Positions 23,164 to 35,639 of a stretch of DNA of 64,000 nt are shown one piece after another. A model generated the notes under the pieces. That model had not been told where the DNA came from. It saw nothing but the letters and a program-made list of their open reading frames with translations, and ran no database searches. Source of the stretch: Hydnum rufescens UP504 (taxonomy: Eukaryota > Basidiomycota > Agaricomycetes > Cantharellales > Hydnaceae); assembly GCA_014904985.1 (NCBI GenBank), contig MU129025.1:79108-143107 (forward strand). The letters are read 5' to 3'. Each line of letters begins with the position of its first letter. Position 1 is the stretch's first letter. The translations under genes and the position numbers were made by a program.

Positions 23164-23811
23164 TGCGATCAGAGGCAAAGCGCGTCTGAAACGTCAAAGA
23201 CACGATGTGGGGAGCGAAAAAGAACGGGGTTAGCCGCGATCCTGCGTGGATATTCACGATTGTGTGGCAAGGGTTCAAACTTGTCCGACGGACGCCCCGG
23301 ACGTAAGGTCGGACTTTACCGCAATAGTGAATCGCCAAGCAACAGTCAAATTAATTCCTTCCACGTGACTATCGCACCCAGCTCACGGCGACTAGAACCG
23401 ATGAGGTTGTGTGCCTGTGGAATATCTTCAAGACTTAGCACCATGTGATTCGAGAGAACTTCCGGCGAGGATATTACTGTATACGCCATACAGTACTACA
23501 GTAACACAGCGAGTCTGAGTTTCTAGCACAAGCGAATTACTACGGACGGTGGCCAGTGGCTCGGTTTGTTGGCTGCTACAAGCACGCCTACTGCTGGGAA
23601 CCAGCCTATTTCCTTATTGTCTTATAGGTCAGATGATTCCCTTAGTCCTAATTCTCGTGTATGTCTAGAGTGTCCGGCGGGTACACTTCCGATAGATTGG
23701 ATGTTTGTCAGCAGACGAGTGTTCAGAACATGTATTCATATTCATAGAAAACATGAAATACGAAACAGGACCTGCACGCCCACACACGGCATGACCATAG
23801 AAGCGAGTACA
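23164..23811. other. Intergenic, no gene recognised
   Basis: Spacer between the kinase-like gene's 5' end and the 3' end of the ubiquitin-L40 gene. A plus-strand frame (23566-23862) is open for 98 codons but overlaps the L40 3' end and shows no motif. A small palindromic stretch tactgtatac...tacagtactacagta lies at about 23475. Confidence 0.5.
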
Positions 23812-24567
23812 CTACTTCAGCTTCTTCTTGCTGTGGACGGGGAGACAGAATTAGGAAATTGAACGGGACAAGCCAAACGATTTGTAGGATCACTCACGGA
23901 CGGAGCTGGCTGGAGTGACCACATCCACGCTTCCGGCAGTTCGTGGCGCGGGGGGGAAGACGTGCGTAGCATTTGCGGCAGATTTGCTTCTCGCAGCTAC
24001 ACCGGGAAGAGTAAGTAATCCAGGTCAAAATGGAAGTTTGGGCCAATAAATCGTTTGATACACACTTGTACTTGGACGCAAGCACCTTCAAGGAGGGCTC
24101 GATGATCCCGCCTCGAAGACGAAGGACAAGGTGGAGAGTGGACTCCTTTTGGATGTTGTAATCCGAGAGGGTGCGTCCATCCTCCAATTGCTTTCCGGCG
24201 AAAATTAATCTGAGGAACATTGAAGATGAAACCTGCCGCCTCGAGTTTAGTAATATGCAAAAGACGGACCGTTGTTGGTCTGGAGGAATTCTGGGGGGTA
24301 GAACGTGTCAGTACAATGGACTCGATCACACTCATGCGATTTGCACGCACCCTTCCTTATCTTGGATCTTGGCTTTCACATTGTCGATGGTGTCCGAAGA
24401 CTCGACCTGCACGAGAACTCGGTCAAAAAGTCATCAGCATATCCTATAGCCCATCCGTACCTCCAAAGTGATAGTCTTGCCCGTTAGGCTGGGAGAAAAC
24501 AATGGTATTAAGAGCAACGCCAGAGAAGCAAGCTCAATCACACGTACGTCTTGACGAAGATCTGCAT
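23812..24567 (-). CDS. RPL40: Ubiquitin-60S ribosomal protein L40 fusion
   Basis: Seven exons join without any frame break: 24548-24567, 24461-24488, 24351-24406, 24270-24290, 24066-24209, 23898-23996 and 23812-23830, 387 nt in all. They encode 128 residues, the universal length (76 ubiquitin plus 52 L40). Ubiquitin starts M-Q-I-F-V-K-T and ends R-L-R-G-G. L40 starts I-I-E-P-S-L, has the four-cysteine zinc motif (C-E-K-Q-I-C-R-K-C and C-x-x-R-G-C-G-H), and ends K-K-K-L-K from a 19-nt last exon. The fusion is cleaved after Gly76 to give ubiquitin and the large-subunit protein. It is a good internal standard for the sequence: even a C7 run in exon 6 is intact. Confidence 0.97.
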
Positions 24568-24701
24568 GGCTCTGTAGAAGAAAGGTGTCGGATGAAGAAG
24601 AGGAAATATCGGCGCAAGCTTACCCTTCGTTTGCTTGCGGAGACAGCCGGGTCGGATGGTAATAACTATACAGGTGCCGACACGGCTATTGCCGAAGGAG
24701 G

Positions 24702-24709
24702 TATATATA
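24702..24709 (-). promoter_or_regulatory. Candidate TATA box of ubiquitin-L40 gene
   Basis: TATATATA lies 135 bp upstream of the ubiquitin start codon on the same strand, a plausible core-promoter position. Assigned by motif and distance only. Confidence 0.4.
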
Positions 24710-25614
24710 GAGGGCGAAATCCGCGAGAGTTTCTCTCAGATTCTTCCAAATCAAGACGCCGATGAAGAGAATACCAGCAGCGATCTGACTGAGCCTCTTC
24801 GTGAGTGCTCGGGTGATTTCGCTTATCCGGCACTATACCTTGTTACATCATAGGGATAGGCTTACCGTAATCTGAAGGCGTCTTGGGAAGTCTTTCTTTC
24901 GCATGTCACATACTATTGCGACTTCTGCCTTAATCACACTGTAATTACGTCTCTCTATATGATCCAAGCAGCAGACCTCTCAGGACTATCACGATACTTG
25001 TTAATGCTCTGGGTTGGGGCCTACAGTAATGGCTTTTGGAGGATGTTGTGAAGATTGAAGCGTCCAGTAGGGCGACACTGGGATCATAGGTCAAGACCAG
25101 ATCGAAGAGTTTAAGATTCGGCCCCATGTGAAGAGGTCCTCGATGCAACCTTCAAGAGCAGGTGCCCGAACGGCCCGGTACAGAACGTTGATGGGAGGGT
25201 AGGTAGGCATGTCATCTGCGTGGGGAAGAGAGGGATGCCAATGGAAGTGATGATCGAGTGGGCGGGAGTGTGAAAGCTGCCTATGCACCTGGCCTGGCAG
25301 AGGGTATTGGCGATTCCTGCCTTGTAAGGTGTGATCTTTGGAGTATGCGGCTTGCAGTCTTCTCCAATGGAAACTCCAAGCTTCTGTTTTACAATTTTCT
25401 ATAACTGACGGGGTGCTTCCACATATTACTGAAATCTTCCAGTATTGAGCTTTTGGATTTGTGCTAGGGCACTTGTTTATGTGTTTGAGTACAAGGATGG
25501 TTGCAGCCACCTGCACAGCCGCGAAAGGTTTGACACGTGATGAGGAACCAGCAGTCACCCTCGGCTAACACCGAAGTATACTGCCAAAAACAATTCCTGA
25601 CACGTCCGCCAAAA
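24710..25614. other. Unassigned region between L40 promoter and delta-COP
   Basis: The minus strand is open for 155 codons (25091-25558) and a second overlapping frame is open for 67 codons (24945-25148). Neither shows a motif I can name or convincing splice connections. It may be a decayed gene or the 5' region of delta-COP. Confidence 0.35.
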
Positions 25615-27580
25615 ATGGTGAAGCTGACCTCCGCCATCTCCTTAATGCTATGACTTACCGAGCTACACCTAGGTCGTCCTGGCTACCTCTATTGTTACGA
25701 AAGGCGGTCGCCCCGTTGTTTCTAGGCAGTTCAGGGAGATGCCCGCTCGCGCATCGAAGGCCTGTTAACATCGTTCCCAAAACTTATTCCTGCTAACAGT
25801 CAGCACACCTCCGTGGAGACCGCTGACGTCCGTTATGTCTATCAACCCCTGGAGGATCTCTACATTCTTCTCATTACCAACAAGGCCTCTAATATTCTCC
25901 AAGATATTGATACCCTCCATCTCGTGACTCGCGTCGTCTCCGACATCTGTCGAAATGCAGGCGAGAAGGAGATTCTTCGTCACGCATTCGAGCTCCTGGG
26001 TGCATTTGATGAAATCATAAGCCTTGGGTATCGTGAACAGGTCAACCTCTTACAAGTGCGGAATGTCTTGGAAATGGAGAGTCATGAGGAGAAGATCCAA
26101 GATATAATATCCAGAGTAAGGACAGCTCGCGTTTTAGTTTTTCTTTATGGCAGCGAGTGATCCGATTTCCAGAACAAAGAAGCTGAGGCCAAGGAAGAGT
26201 TGAAAAGGCGGGCAAAGCAACTCGAGCTCCAAAGACGCGAACAGGCTCGTCGCGCAGCGGCCACTGGTGGCTCCCATGGCGGCTTCGGTGGCCTTGGCGG
26301 CGGTATCAGTGGATATGCACCCCTGCCACGCTATGACGTGCCAGTGGCAGAGGCCCCTAGAATACCCTACACGTCTCCTACTCCTGCGAAATCACCTGCG
26401 TTCAAAGGCAGTGGAATGAAACTGGGCAAAAAACCCAAACAATTAGGTCTTCTCGACTCCTTCGTAGGCGAAGTGGTTATGCCCGAAGAACCCTCTACCT
26501 CGGCTTCCGTGGCTCCAACACCGGAACCTGCGCTTGAAGTCAGTCAAGTTGCGTTACCCACCGTCACTCGTCAAATGTGTGTCAGGGTTCTCTGTTCAGG
26601 GTCGTTGCTCCCCTAACGAGTCGTTTTGACCTAGAGTCCACGTATCAACTCGAGAACACCTCTCGCTAACTCTCCTCCAAGCTGGTGGAGTGAAGCAGTT
26701 TGAACTAAAGGGCGATCTCAATCTACTGATATCCGATCCGTCTGCGGCCCGCGTCAAATTGGCCCTCGATCCGCTTTCTGAGCTCGCGTCGTCCCTTGAT
26801 ACCAAGGCCCTTCAGTTCAAGTACCATCCCAACCTGGCCCGTAGCACTGTCCAGGGTCTTGAGAGGGAAATTAAACTTAAAGACCCCAGTCGCACTTGGC
26901 CTGTTGGGACTCCACTTGGGTCCTCAGATGGCGTGTAATCAGCAAAGATGAGAGCCTCGTTCCTTTGTCGAGTAAGCAGACTCTTTCGATTTATTTTATC
27001 TTTCGCTGAATATCGTGCCATTCATCACTGCAGTCAATTGTTGGCCTTCTGTGACCGGTGAGGGGACTTGCGACGTCAACATCGAATACGAATTAGAGAA
27101 TGATTCCATGGATCTCATCAACCTTGCAATCTCCATTCCTCTGCCGTAATCATCATTTTCTTCCTTATTCTGTGCCTCTTCTAATGTTTCTCGTGGTTCT
27201 GCATTGTATAGTGAGGGAGCCTACCCTACTGTCACCTCATATACCGGAAACTGGACCATTGATCCGTCAACGCACTCCCTGCGGTGGACAGTGCTTCGTA
27301 TATCGTCCTCAGATGGGACTCGCTCTGGGAGTCTCGAGTTTTCTGTGGGTGGGGAGGACCCAACGGTCTTCTTCCCTGTCAAGGTCAATTTCACGGGGCT
27401 TGCAAGCCTGATTGGGATTACTGTACGTGGATTAATCGTTCGTGGACCGAATGATGCGTCCCTGACAGACCGATGTACGAAAACTTTCAGGTGCAAGGCG
27501 TGTCGGAGGTAGAATCTGGCGCGGAAACGCCATTCTCGCAAGAAACATCATTAGCTACGGACGATTACCTCGTGGTGTAA
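25615..27580 (+). CDS. RET2: Coatomer subunit delta (delta-COP)
   Basis: Seven exons: 25615-25617 (ATG alone), 25673-26115, 26173-26576, 26635-26971, 27034-27145, 27212-27422 and 27491-27580. The N-terminus ([24 protein letters not shown]) is the longin-type delta-COP domain. A charged helix and a Gly/Pro linker follow. The mu-homology domain starts near V-H-V-S-T-R-E-H-L (about 26640) and ends in the typical D-D-Y-L-V-V. The protein is part of the COPI coat for Golgi-to-ER transport. Two bases are missing: in CCC at 25742-25744 (before R-I-E-G-L-L) and GGG at 26918-26920 (before V-L-R-W-R-V). Counting them in gives 533 residues, normal for the family. Since the gene is essential, I treat them as sequence errors. 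Confidence 0.93.
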
Positions 27581-29577
27581 TGCATATGTATCGTTCCTTC
27601 CGTTTATTATTCGATGCATATGGCTATCGAGAAACAAAGGGGGCGAGGGCCTCCCAACGGCATGCTGAACTAGCTTTCAAGGGGCACAGGAGACTATCTT
27701 CCCAGTTGATTCTCGAAATTTACTTTTCTGTGGGAAACAGGATACTGCACTGCCTGGGTCTCTGTCAGTAACTGGAGGCAACCGCCCCACGCCGCACCAG
27801 TCATATCTCATGAACACCTGGGGCTTGTTTTTTTTTTGTTTTTTTGATCAGGTTACGACCTGGGTTGACAGCGATATGATTGGCCGCGAGGGTACAAACC
27901 GCCTGCAGCCAGGCGATCATGGGTGCTATGCTACGGGAGCTCTTCTTTTGGATTTAGATCCCCTGTGTAAGTCTGCCACTTCATACACGCTGCTTATCGT
28001 CTGCAGCTCGGGAGAGCCCCATTTTTTTTTACAAATGGTTTTTCCAGCGCGGCAGCAGCGTTGTGCATTATTGACTGGCCTCGAACCCTGACCAAATTTG
28101 TGGCTCCTTATATTATTTCAATGTCTCGCCCTGCGTTCTCTCTCTATCAGTGGTTGGCAAGCAAGGCCCCCCGATTCTGAATGTTTTCGAAGCTGAGTGA
28201 GCCAGTTTCTACAGAACGGCTGGTACCTTTCAAGCAAGTTTTTTTAATTTATTTACTCTCCTTCCACAGGAGGGTAAATTGCCGTGGATACTATTTGTCT
28301 GTTCGCCGCAGCTCTTTCTCGGCGGTTAATGCAAGGCTATTTCAAAAATCGAGTCACCCCCTCTGCTTTTAATATGTCCTCAGTCTGACCGTGGGACTCT
28401 GTGCTAGTGTGTGATCCAATATTAGGACGAGGGCTTTCCGCGATCGACAAGAAGATGAGAAAGAAAAAAGGAGTGCGCCTCAAAATAATGCAAAAAATGA
28501 TTTAATTGAATGGAAAACGACGCTTTTGAGTTGGATTTAGAGGCTTCACTGTGGGAGCGGCCTCCTAATTCTCCTGTTCCTCGAGAAGCTCTGGGGATTG
28601 TATTTCCGTCGGACAGTGTGTCGTCGGTGCCGTCGAGGCGAGACTGGAAATGCTGCTCCCCCTCCCCTAGAAAACACCTCCCACTGCCATATCGTATGGA
28701 CGCTGCAGCCACTTGCATTTTCTTTTCCCCATCGATTTGATTCCCCTCTAGCTTTTTTCAGCCCTCCGAAGAATCAGTGGCCATTGCTGGCCCTCGTGAG
28801 TCTGAGAGAAATTACTCCCTAGGTCGTACATTACTGTATTAAACCCCGGACGTACTCAATTACCTGTGTGCCTCTTGCTTTTAGGAACAATGGAATCTAT
28901 TCAGCGGCCCGCAGCCCTTGGTGATAGTCCGAAGCGGATGTCGTTACTTGGCTGCAATGGGGAAATTTGGCGGGAGCAGTTGCGCTAAAAGAAAAAAAAA
29001 AAAAAAAAAAAAAGGCAACAATAATTTGGATTTGGCTGATACTCCTAGACGCAGGTACCCGCGGCTTCAGGTCCCATAACATACGTCTGAATAACAAATT
29101 AAGTAGGTAGAGAACTGAGCTGTATACCAGAAGATGGATTTATTGATTATTTTTCGCAAGTTGATGGGCACGACGGGGTGCTACCCCCAAGTCATGCCTG
29201 ACGGATAACGCGAGGTATTGAATGTCAAAGCGATTGCGTCCCTGCATGAATTCAATCGGGAGCTATAGCGGGATTACGTACAACTGCAGGAGGTCTAGTC
29301 GAGAAGACAGTTAACATACAGATAGATAGGCTCATCCATCTTCGACGACCCTGTTACTGTAAACTGAACGGTACCAGTACAGTAAAGATGGCTGTACGTG
29401 GGTGATTGATCCCGAGCAGGTGTTCATTTCGGCGAGGCCAGAACGATCAGATCCATCTCATAAGATATTACATGACATCAACGGCATTTTTTCAGGTGCT
29501 CAGAGGATCATGAATTATCTGAACGCGACTGAGGCCAGATTCTGGATTGGATTATTGTAAATTACAAAAGTTGCGGC
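27581..29577. other. Long gene-poor spacer
   Basis: No recognisable coding region on either strand across about 2 kb. It has T-rich runs at about 27828-27848 and 28022, and a 22-A homopolymer at 28992-29013. Short open frames (27580-27771, 28510-28740) lack motifs. It holds the 3' flank of delta-COP. Confidence 0.5.
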
Positions 29578-29877
29578 GCGTTTATTGGGCGAGGACGGAT
29601 TTGAAAACGAAAATCATTACGCGTTTTGCGCCACCAAGGGAATTAAAGTCCGAACGAAAGAGATCGTAGAGGATCGTGCAAGCGTATATCATGAACTGGC
29701 GTATCTGAAGGCGTGTAGACGGGTCGTAGAGTATCATGGGAATCAATCCCACGGAGGGAAGATGCGTGTTTACTGGAGAGCCGAAATGAGCCATGTTTAT
29801 GAAGTACGGTAGTAGGGATAAGAAGAAGGATGCACGCACCACGTACATGGGGGCCCTGCAGAATGAGGTTCGTGACG

Positions 29878-30462
29878 TCAATTCGGACCGGGAGACGGGT
29901 AACTATTTCGCCCAGAAGAGGACCTGGAAGGCGGGCGGCCAGAACGAGAACGTCGACGTGGTGCGTAGAACAAGTCAATGCTGCGGATTGATGCTCCATC
30001 CCCAAATGTATGTAATGAGGCTACACTCGATTCAGCGCTTGGAGGTCCCTTGCGAGGGAGTACTGGAGAGTTCGGGTGGGTACCAAGGAGAGTTCGTGAC
30101 GATGTGTGTCCGTTGAAATGCCCGTCGACAAAGGTAGGGCCACGCCTAGGTGGGGAACTGACGGGAGGCATGTCTGTCCTAGGTCGCGATCCATACGGAT
30201 CTCGCACGGTCTGCGGGGGAGATGGAGTATGGCTATGTGAAGGGTATCGTATCCGACTATGAGGTCTGATTGGTATTTCAGGAAGGGTACAGTCAAACTC
30301 TAGAGCACAATGATGCGTACACGTATGTTGTTCGTCGATCGGGTTTCCTGCGCGTGCTTCGGCTTTCTCAGAGTAGGGATTCGTGTCGGGGGCAACAAAG
30401 GCCATGTGGGGGTCTCGAGCGTGATGCCCCCAGCAACCAAGGGTTAAGAAACGAAGAAACAT
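29878..30462 (-). CDS. Hypothetical Ser/Pro/Arg-rich protein
   Basis: An uninterrupted 194-codon frame from an ATG at 30462, divergent from PEX13 (356 bp apart). The C-terminal half is low-complexity (S-P-P-R-R-G-P, R-R-R-S-R-S-G-R-P-P-S-R-S-S-S-G-R), typical of disordered fungal proteins or of RS-type tails. A possible intron (about 30304 to 30215, acceptor tcccccgcag) would remove part of the middle without breaking frame, so the exact protein is uncertain. The frame may instead be the 3' part of a larger gene. Family not recognised. Confidence 0.4.
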   Translation of the reverse strand: MFLRFLTLGCWGHHARDPHMAFVAPDTNPYSEKAEARAGNPIDEQHTCTHHCALEFDCTLPEIPIRPHSRIRYPSHSHTPSPPQTVRDPYGSRPRTDMPPVSSPPRRGPTFVDGHFNGHTSSRTLLGTHPNSPVLPRKGPPSAESSVASLHTFGDGASIRSIDLFYAPRRRSRSGRPPSRSSSGRNSYPSPGPN

Positions 30463-30817
30463 GTGTGGACTGACAGAAGTGATGGAAGACGGGAGATGGG
30501 AGGCGGGAGGGGCGGAAGAGAAAAACGGCGATGGCCAATCCTTTTATGTGGCCCCAGTTAAGGCCGTTAAGGGGTAAGAGGGGGTTTCATGCAAGCCCGC
30601 CCTCATAAACGTTGAGATGAAACAAGGACACACGTCACTGAGCCTATCCGGGGAGCTGGATTGTTTTCGGGGACTGAAATGCATGGCAACCACGCATGGC
30701 GGCTTGTACAGCCATCCTCAAAAAAAGATCCTAAATCGGATCTGTGTGGGGAAATTACCCTCCGGCGGCTTTTGCCGACGTTGAGTCTCGGTCTTCTCAA
30801 CCCTTCAAACCCCCATA

Positions 30818-31923
30818 ATGCCATCTCCTCCAAAACCTTGGGAGCGGGCTGGTGGCCCGGCTACGATAACGACGCCACAACCAACCGCAGTGATCCCTTC
30901 AGCTCCAGCCTCCACCAACGAAGCGAGTCCGTCGGTACCTGCTCGCCCAGCGAGCCTTATCACACCCACTCCACCGGCACCTGCTGCGAACCCTCTTAAT
31001 CCGTATGCCGCTTCTGCCTACTCTCCATACTCTCGTCTTGGGACATACTCATCCCCATACTCCACTTACGGATCTTCATACGCAACCGGCTACGGTGGCT
31101 ATGGTACCGGTTATGGCACCTACGGATCGGCTTATGGGGGGATGGGTGGGGGATGGGTGGTATGTATGGCGCAGGGATGGGCATGGGCATGCCAGGCATG
31201 ATGGGCGTAGATCCGAACAACCCCTCGCTCGTACAACAAGTCGGATCGAGTACATCTCAAACTTTCGCACTCATCCAGTCCATCGTGCAGACGTTCGGTG
31301 GCTTTGCCCAGATGCTCGATTCAACATTCATGGCCACTCAATCTTCATTCTTTGCCATGCTGGGTGTTGCAGATCAACTCACGCAGCTACGAGGTGCGCT
31401 GGGCCAAGTACTCGGTGTATTCGGCCTCGTGTCCTGGCTGCGGCGCTGGTGGAAGGGCGACAGAGGGAACATGTCTCACGACTTCAAACGATTTGTTTCA
31501 AATCCTCAATCGGCACCCGGTAGCCCCGGCTCGCCTCCCGCGAAGCCAAGCAAAAAGCCGCTTTTCATTTTCCTCCTCGCTGTATTTGGCTTGCCGTACC
31601 TCATGCACAAGCTTATCAGACATCTGGCTGCCCGTCTGCCTCCCCCTGAGCAGCAACTGGCGCCGATAGATCCCTCGAAACTCTCGTTCGCTCGAGCTGC
31701 CCACGCCTTTGTGACACAAGACCCCGTAGAGCTTGGACTCGCCAAGGGCGAGATTGTCGCTGTTTTGAGTACTCTGGATCCTACAACGGGTGCCGAAGGA
31801 GAATGGTGGAGAGGTCGGACCCGGGACGGGAGAGAGGGCTGGTTCCCGAGGGATTTCGTGGAAGTGATAAAACCAAAGGAGGCCATTCTCCAAGCCCCTA
31901 CACCACCGAAGATGGTTTCGTAA
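30818..31923 (+). CDS. PEX13: Peroxisomal membrane docking protein peroxin 13
   Basis: The start M-P-S-P-P-K-P-W-E resembles the PEX13 N-terminal signature. A Pro-rich segment is followed by a Tyr/Gly-rich stretch (Y-G-T-G-Y-G-T-Y-G) and a Gly/Met-rich stretch (G-M-G-M-G-M-P-G-M-M). The region S-L-V-Q-Q-V-G to W-L-R-R-W-W is the conserved peroxin-13 domain. A membrane helix lies at L-F-I-F-L-L-A-V-F-G-L-P-Y-L. The C-terminal SH3 domain runs from A-R-A-A-H-A-F to G-W-F-P-R-D-F-V-E-V-I. PEX13 forms the import pore/docking complex with PEX14 and PEX5 for matrix proteins. It is a single exon. One base is missing in the G5 run 31148-31152; with it the gene has exactly 369 codons. Confidence 0.93.
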
Positions 31924-33885
31924 CGATCTCTTTCCTTATATCTTTCTACTCTGTCTCCTCATTGTCTGTTGCTTTGAATATTTACTTGATACCTTACAGC
32001 CGTGGTCACTTTCTTTTTTTTTTGGAAATCCTGGTCCTGAAGGCACGATATGCCATACGAAGCAATCGCGATTACGCCTTATATAGGCATGATTAACTAC
32101 GGCAATCTCGGATTCCACGAGGCCAACTATTCTGTGTCGAATGCCCCTGGATGGCTTCCTGCCTCTGGGCACGCACACTCCTTTTGGTGCGCAAGGAGAA
32201 TGCCGACACCAGCTCCAAGGACTTACTACCACCGGGCCACAAGAGTGTGACGCTAGGAACGATTGGCAGCTATCTGTGTGTGAGGACCGACTGCCCCAGC
32301 CAAGTGGTGCATACCTGCCCTGAGAGGAAGTCGTACAGTTCGCAACCGGTCCGAAGGCGTGTGTGCGTGTGTGTGTATAATCTCGAGGGTGTATGACGCT
32401 TGAATTTCCCATCCCAGAAACGGACACCGAAAGTAGGATCGTACAAGTGGTTTCATGTTGCCTGTTCAAGATATTCAAACCTCCTATTGCTCTCCTATGC
32501 CAAGTCAAGTTGCCCATAAGCCATTGATCATGAGAACAAAAAAAAAAAAAAAAACTTGTGAGAATGATTTTCATTGAGCCTCCACCTCCAGCTGTGCCGA
32601 GAAAGCACTTAGTGCGCTATACTTATGGCAGTTTTTCATGGGGCTCAGGAGGTCCATAGCTCATTCATAGCCGACGTTTTTTTTTCTTTTTGTTTCTTTT
32701 TTTGAAGGACTTTTCCTATTATTATATTCGCGCAGAAGGACTAGTTTTGAGGCAGTGTGACACGAAACCCCCTATTATGTGTATGCCCCTGACACTTGGG
32801 TCGAATCGAATGGACCGGAGAGTAGTACTCGCAACTGGTACAGGTGACACTTGCTGGATTTCTGTTCACCGTCCCTTGGACGAAATTTGGGATCAATCAT
32901 CCGACGGGTGCATCTCCATATCCGGGAACAAACCGATACAGTAAAGGCAAAGTATGTTATCAATTGTACTCTGAATTTACTATATATACTACTTGCTGGT
33001 ACCCGGCAGAGCTAATAGCTGACGGAAACGTGATTATTGCATATCCTCTTGGAAGTGCTCGATGGACGGCATGCGTACGGTTAGGTGGTTAGTTATTAAC
33101 GCCAATTTAACAACTTCCCGAGCACCCCATGCTTGAGAATTTCACCGAGCCTCATGCTTTTAGGGCGTACAGTACAGAGAACCACGCAACCGGCATGCTT
33201 AATATTAATTAGCATCAGTACAGTAATGCACCCATGCCCATGTCATACCCATATAGCGTGGCAGGAGCACGCTGAAGCGCCCGACGACAATCGTCATCCA
33301 GAGCGAGGCAGTGGTCTAATACTACCCTGTAGAAAGGGACATTACCGGAATCCACGCATGCATTTCGGGCCGGAAACGAGCCTGTGTACCTCGACAACCC
33401 AGTTTACAGAGTGATGAATACATCCCAATGGAACGGAATGCCACTCCCACTCCAGCCTTACGTCGAGTAAATTACTGATTTAGGGAAAAGCAGCACGGCG
33501 ATAAGTCTCGAGGAAACATTGGGCGAGAATCGAGGAATTCATCATAAATTTGAGCGGCTGCTCCTCCCACAAGTGACCTGGAAGGGGGAGGCCAGGGAAT
33601 GCCCTCAAGTAGTACTCAGGTACTATATTCTGACAGGGCAAATAGCCTGGAAATAAATTGGGCACTCGGGCCGCTCCGAAGGTGAACTAGCTCAACTTAA
33701 TTTTTACCCAGTTCTCCTCGACACGGTCCCAAAGCAGCCCAAACAAGTTTTTGGAGTGCTGGTCTCTCAAAACCTCGCCGTTGGATTGATGCGTTTTGAA
33801 AAAAAAAAAAAAACTTAACGACCTTTCAACTCCCTCGCTGTTCGGGCACGCCTTGGGACGGCAAACCGCCTTGGGAAAATCATCA
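31924..33885. other. Gene-poor spacer downstream of PEX13
   Basis: Contains the PEX13 3' flank, A/T homopolymers (about 32538-32553, 32680-32703, 33799-33812) and a short GTGT stretch (about 32360). Only short motif-free open frames occur. No gene or element border was found. At about 33886 the family X similarity begins. Confidence 0.45.
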
Positions 33886-35290
33886 AGCCGAGTCGAACTG
33901 CCAGAACAAATATGCGATCTGCTTCTTCGGAAACAGTAATTCCTAATACCCTCTCTTTGCCTGATTGCACACTGCTGTAGCCGCCCTTGACTCCTTCCTG
34001 CATGTTTTCATCCTGGTTGTGACTCGATGTCTCGCCACCATCAATGCTTTTGTGGCGGGTGTATGTAGGCGTAGGCTTATCTGCTGCCAGGGCCGCAGCC
34101 CCCTCACCCAGGCTTGTGTACGCACTCCGCACCATCTTGCTCTATCGTTAGTCTCTCCTTGCGGTACCAAAAATGGGGTGTTTGAGAACTCCAGACACGG
34201 TCTGGAATGCCTTGATGGAGCCTGCCTTTCAGGTCGTGCGCTGGTCAAGCCTAGATTCGCGTCCAAACGCTCAGTCTGTACGATAGACACGGCGTGTGCG
34301 TGACTTGTTGGATTGCTGCATGGGAATTTCTTTTATCGGGCCTCTTTTTACATATACGTAAGTCTCGTGAAGGCATGGGCGAACGAACTGCTGAGCGAGC
34401 TGATCAATTCAAGTTTCCCCTACTCACAAGGAAACGAAGGAGATCCATGAGAAGGAGTGCGAAGGGCGCGTCATCTCGTTTGAGGTCGTGAATACGAAGG
34501 TCGTGTCGCCGCTCAGAGGATCTGCTCCAGATGTCCAGAATGCCAGTGACGAGTCGACTCTTCGTAAGTGCAACATGATGCAAGCCACGCTTCGTCCGTC
34601 GTTTCTTCTTCCTGGTCGTCTAAAGCCATCGCGGTCCTTACCTTAGCGGTCTCCGCCGAAACTGTCGTCTACGACTGAACCTCGTGTCCTCCGTCGACGA
34701 CCTGCCTGCTATCGCGCACACTGCCCAGACTCTCGCTCGCGTACGAGGAGCCACCGGCGAGAACTCGGACGCCAAGCACACCACGCTCCCTATCGAAGAG
34801 TTGGATGGAATTCTCCTGGGTGAATTTGCTCGAAAGAAACTCAGGCGTTGATAAAACATCGTCATATTCATTCTCTCCTTGTTTTCTTTTCCCTTCCCAG
34901 AACAAGTCCCAGCTCCGCAGATGATGGTGCTGTACGACCTATGCGGCCCTCGGTTCCTGGGACAGCCCCCCTTGGAGCTCGACGGGCTCTCGCCGTGGCA
35001 ATTGCGCTTCACCCAGCTCTTGTTGCGTATTCCTTTAAACTTTATCGCCCTTCTCAACTTCTACCCTTTCCCCATTCACAGATGTTGGGTATTAACTATT
35101 CGGCTGTTTGCGGCTCTACCTAGCGATGGCGCTTCGAAATGGCGGCTCGCACACCTCTTTTCTTCCCGCGTTTACTGGTCTATTGAGGAAGCCGCATTTT
35201 TGCTCTGTACTCGATGAGTTCGCCGCGGTGGAGATGCGTGAGGGAACGTAGTCTAGTCTTTGTTTTTCGAGCTCGAGCGATTTGATTGCA
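33886..35290 (+). repeat. Family X gene block, copy X1
   Basis: This block of unknown function recurs at least eight times in the window. Coding-like segments in order: A-L-S-L-V-S-P (about 34140); E-G-R-V-I-S-F-E-V-V-N-T-K-V-V-S (about 34465) through D-E-S-T-L-R and a GTAAGT donor; L-P-A-I-A-H-T-A-Q-T-L-A-R (about 34700) through P-I-E-E-L-D-G; E-Q-V-P-A-P-Q-M-M-V-L-Y-D-L (about 34900); and F-S-S-R-V-Y-W (about 35155). Between copies, substitutions in the M-M-V-L-Y-D-L exon fall mostly at third positions of this frame, so the plus strand is, or was, coding. A frame break occurs in the first segment. I do not recognise the family. Confidence 0.5.
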
Positions 35291-35639
35291 GGCCGAGTGG
35301 GGGTCTCATTTCGGTTTATTCGCTTCGAGGGTGGCCCATTTTACTCAAGAACTTGATACAAGTCTTTCCTATCCGAAGTTTGTGAACACTATGTACCTTA
35401 TTTTTGAGACCGAAAGTCAATATTTACATTCCACAGCTATCCCAGTGTTACTGTACATGCATCCCCGAAAATCGTATTTTTTCTCCCCCCAATCTCCTTC
35501 CGTGATCGAAAATCCAAGCATCACCAGTCCCAGTCCCAGTCGCATGCGCCTTGGTTTGTGGGTGCGACGCCTGCCGAAAGTTCCCGGAGTCCATTGATCT
35601 TTCTCACCAAATTCAAGGCCCCAGCTCTCCTTCCTGACG

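Noticed and set aside
25091..25558. 155-codon minus-strand frame as a gene
   Set aside because: No motif, no clear splice partners, and a neighbouring frame is equally open. Left as unassigned.
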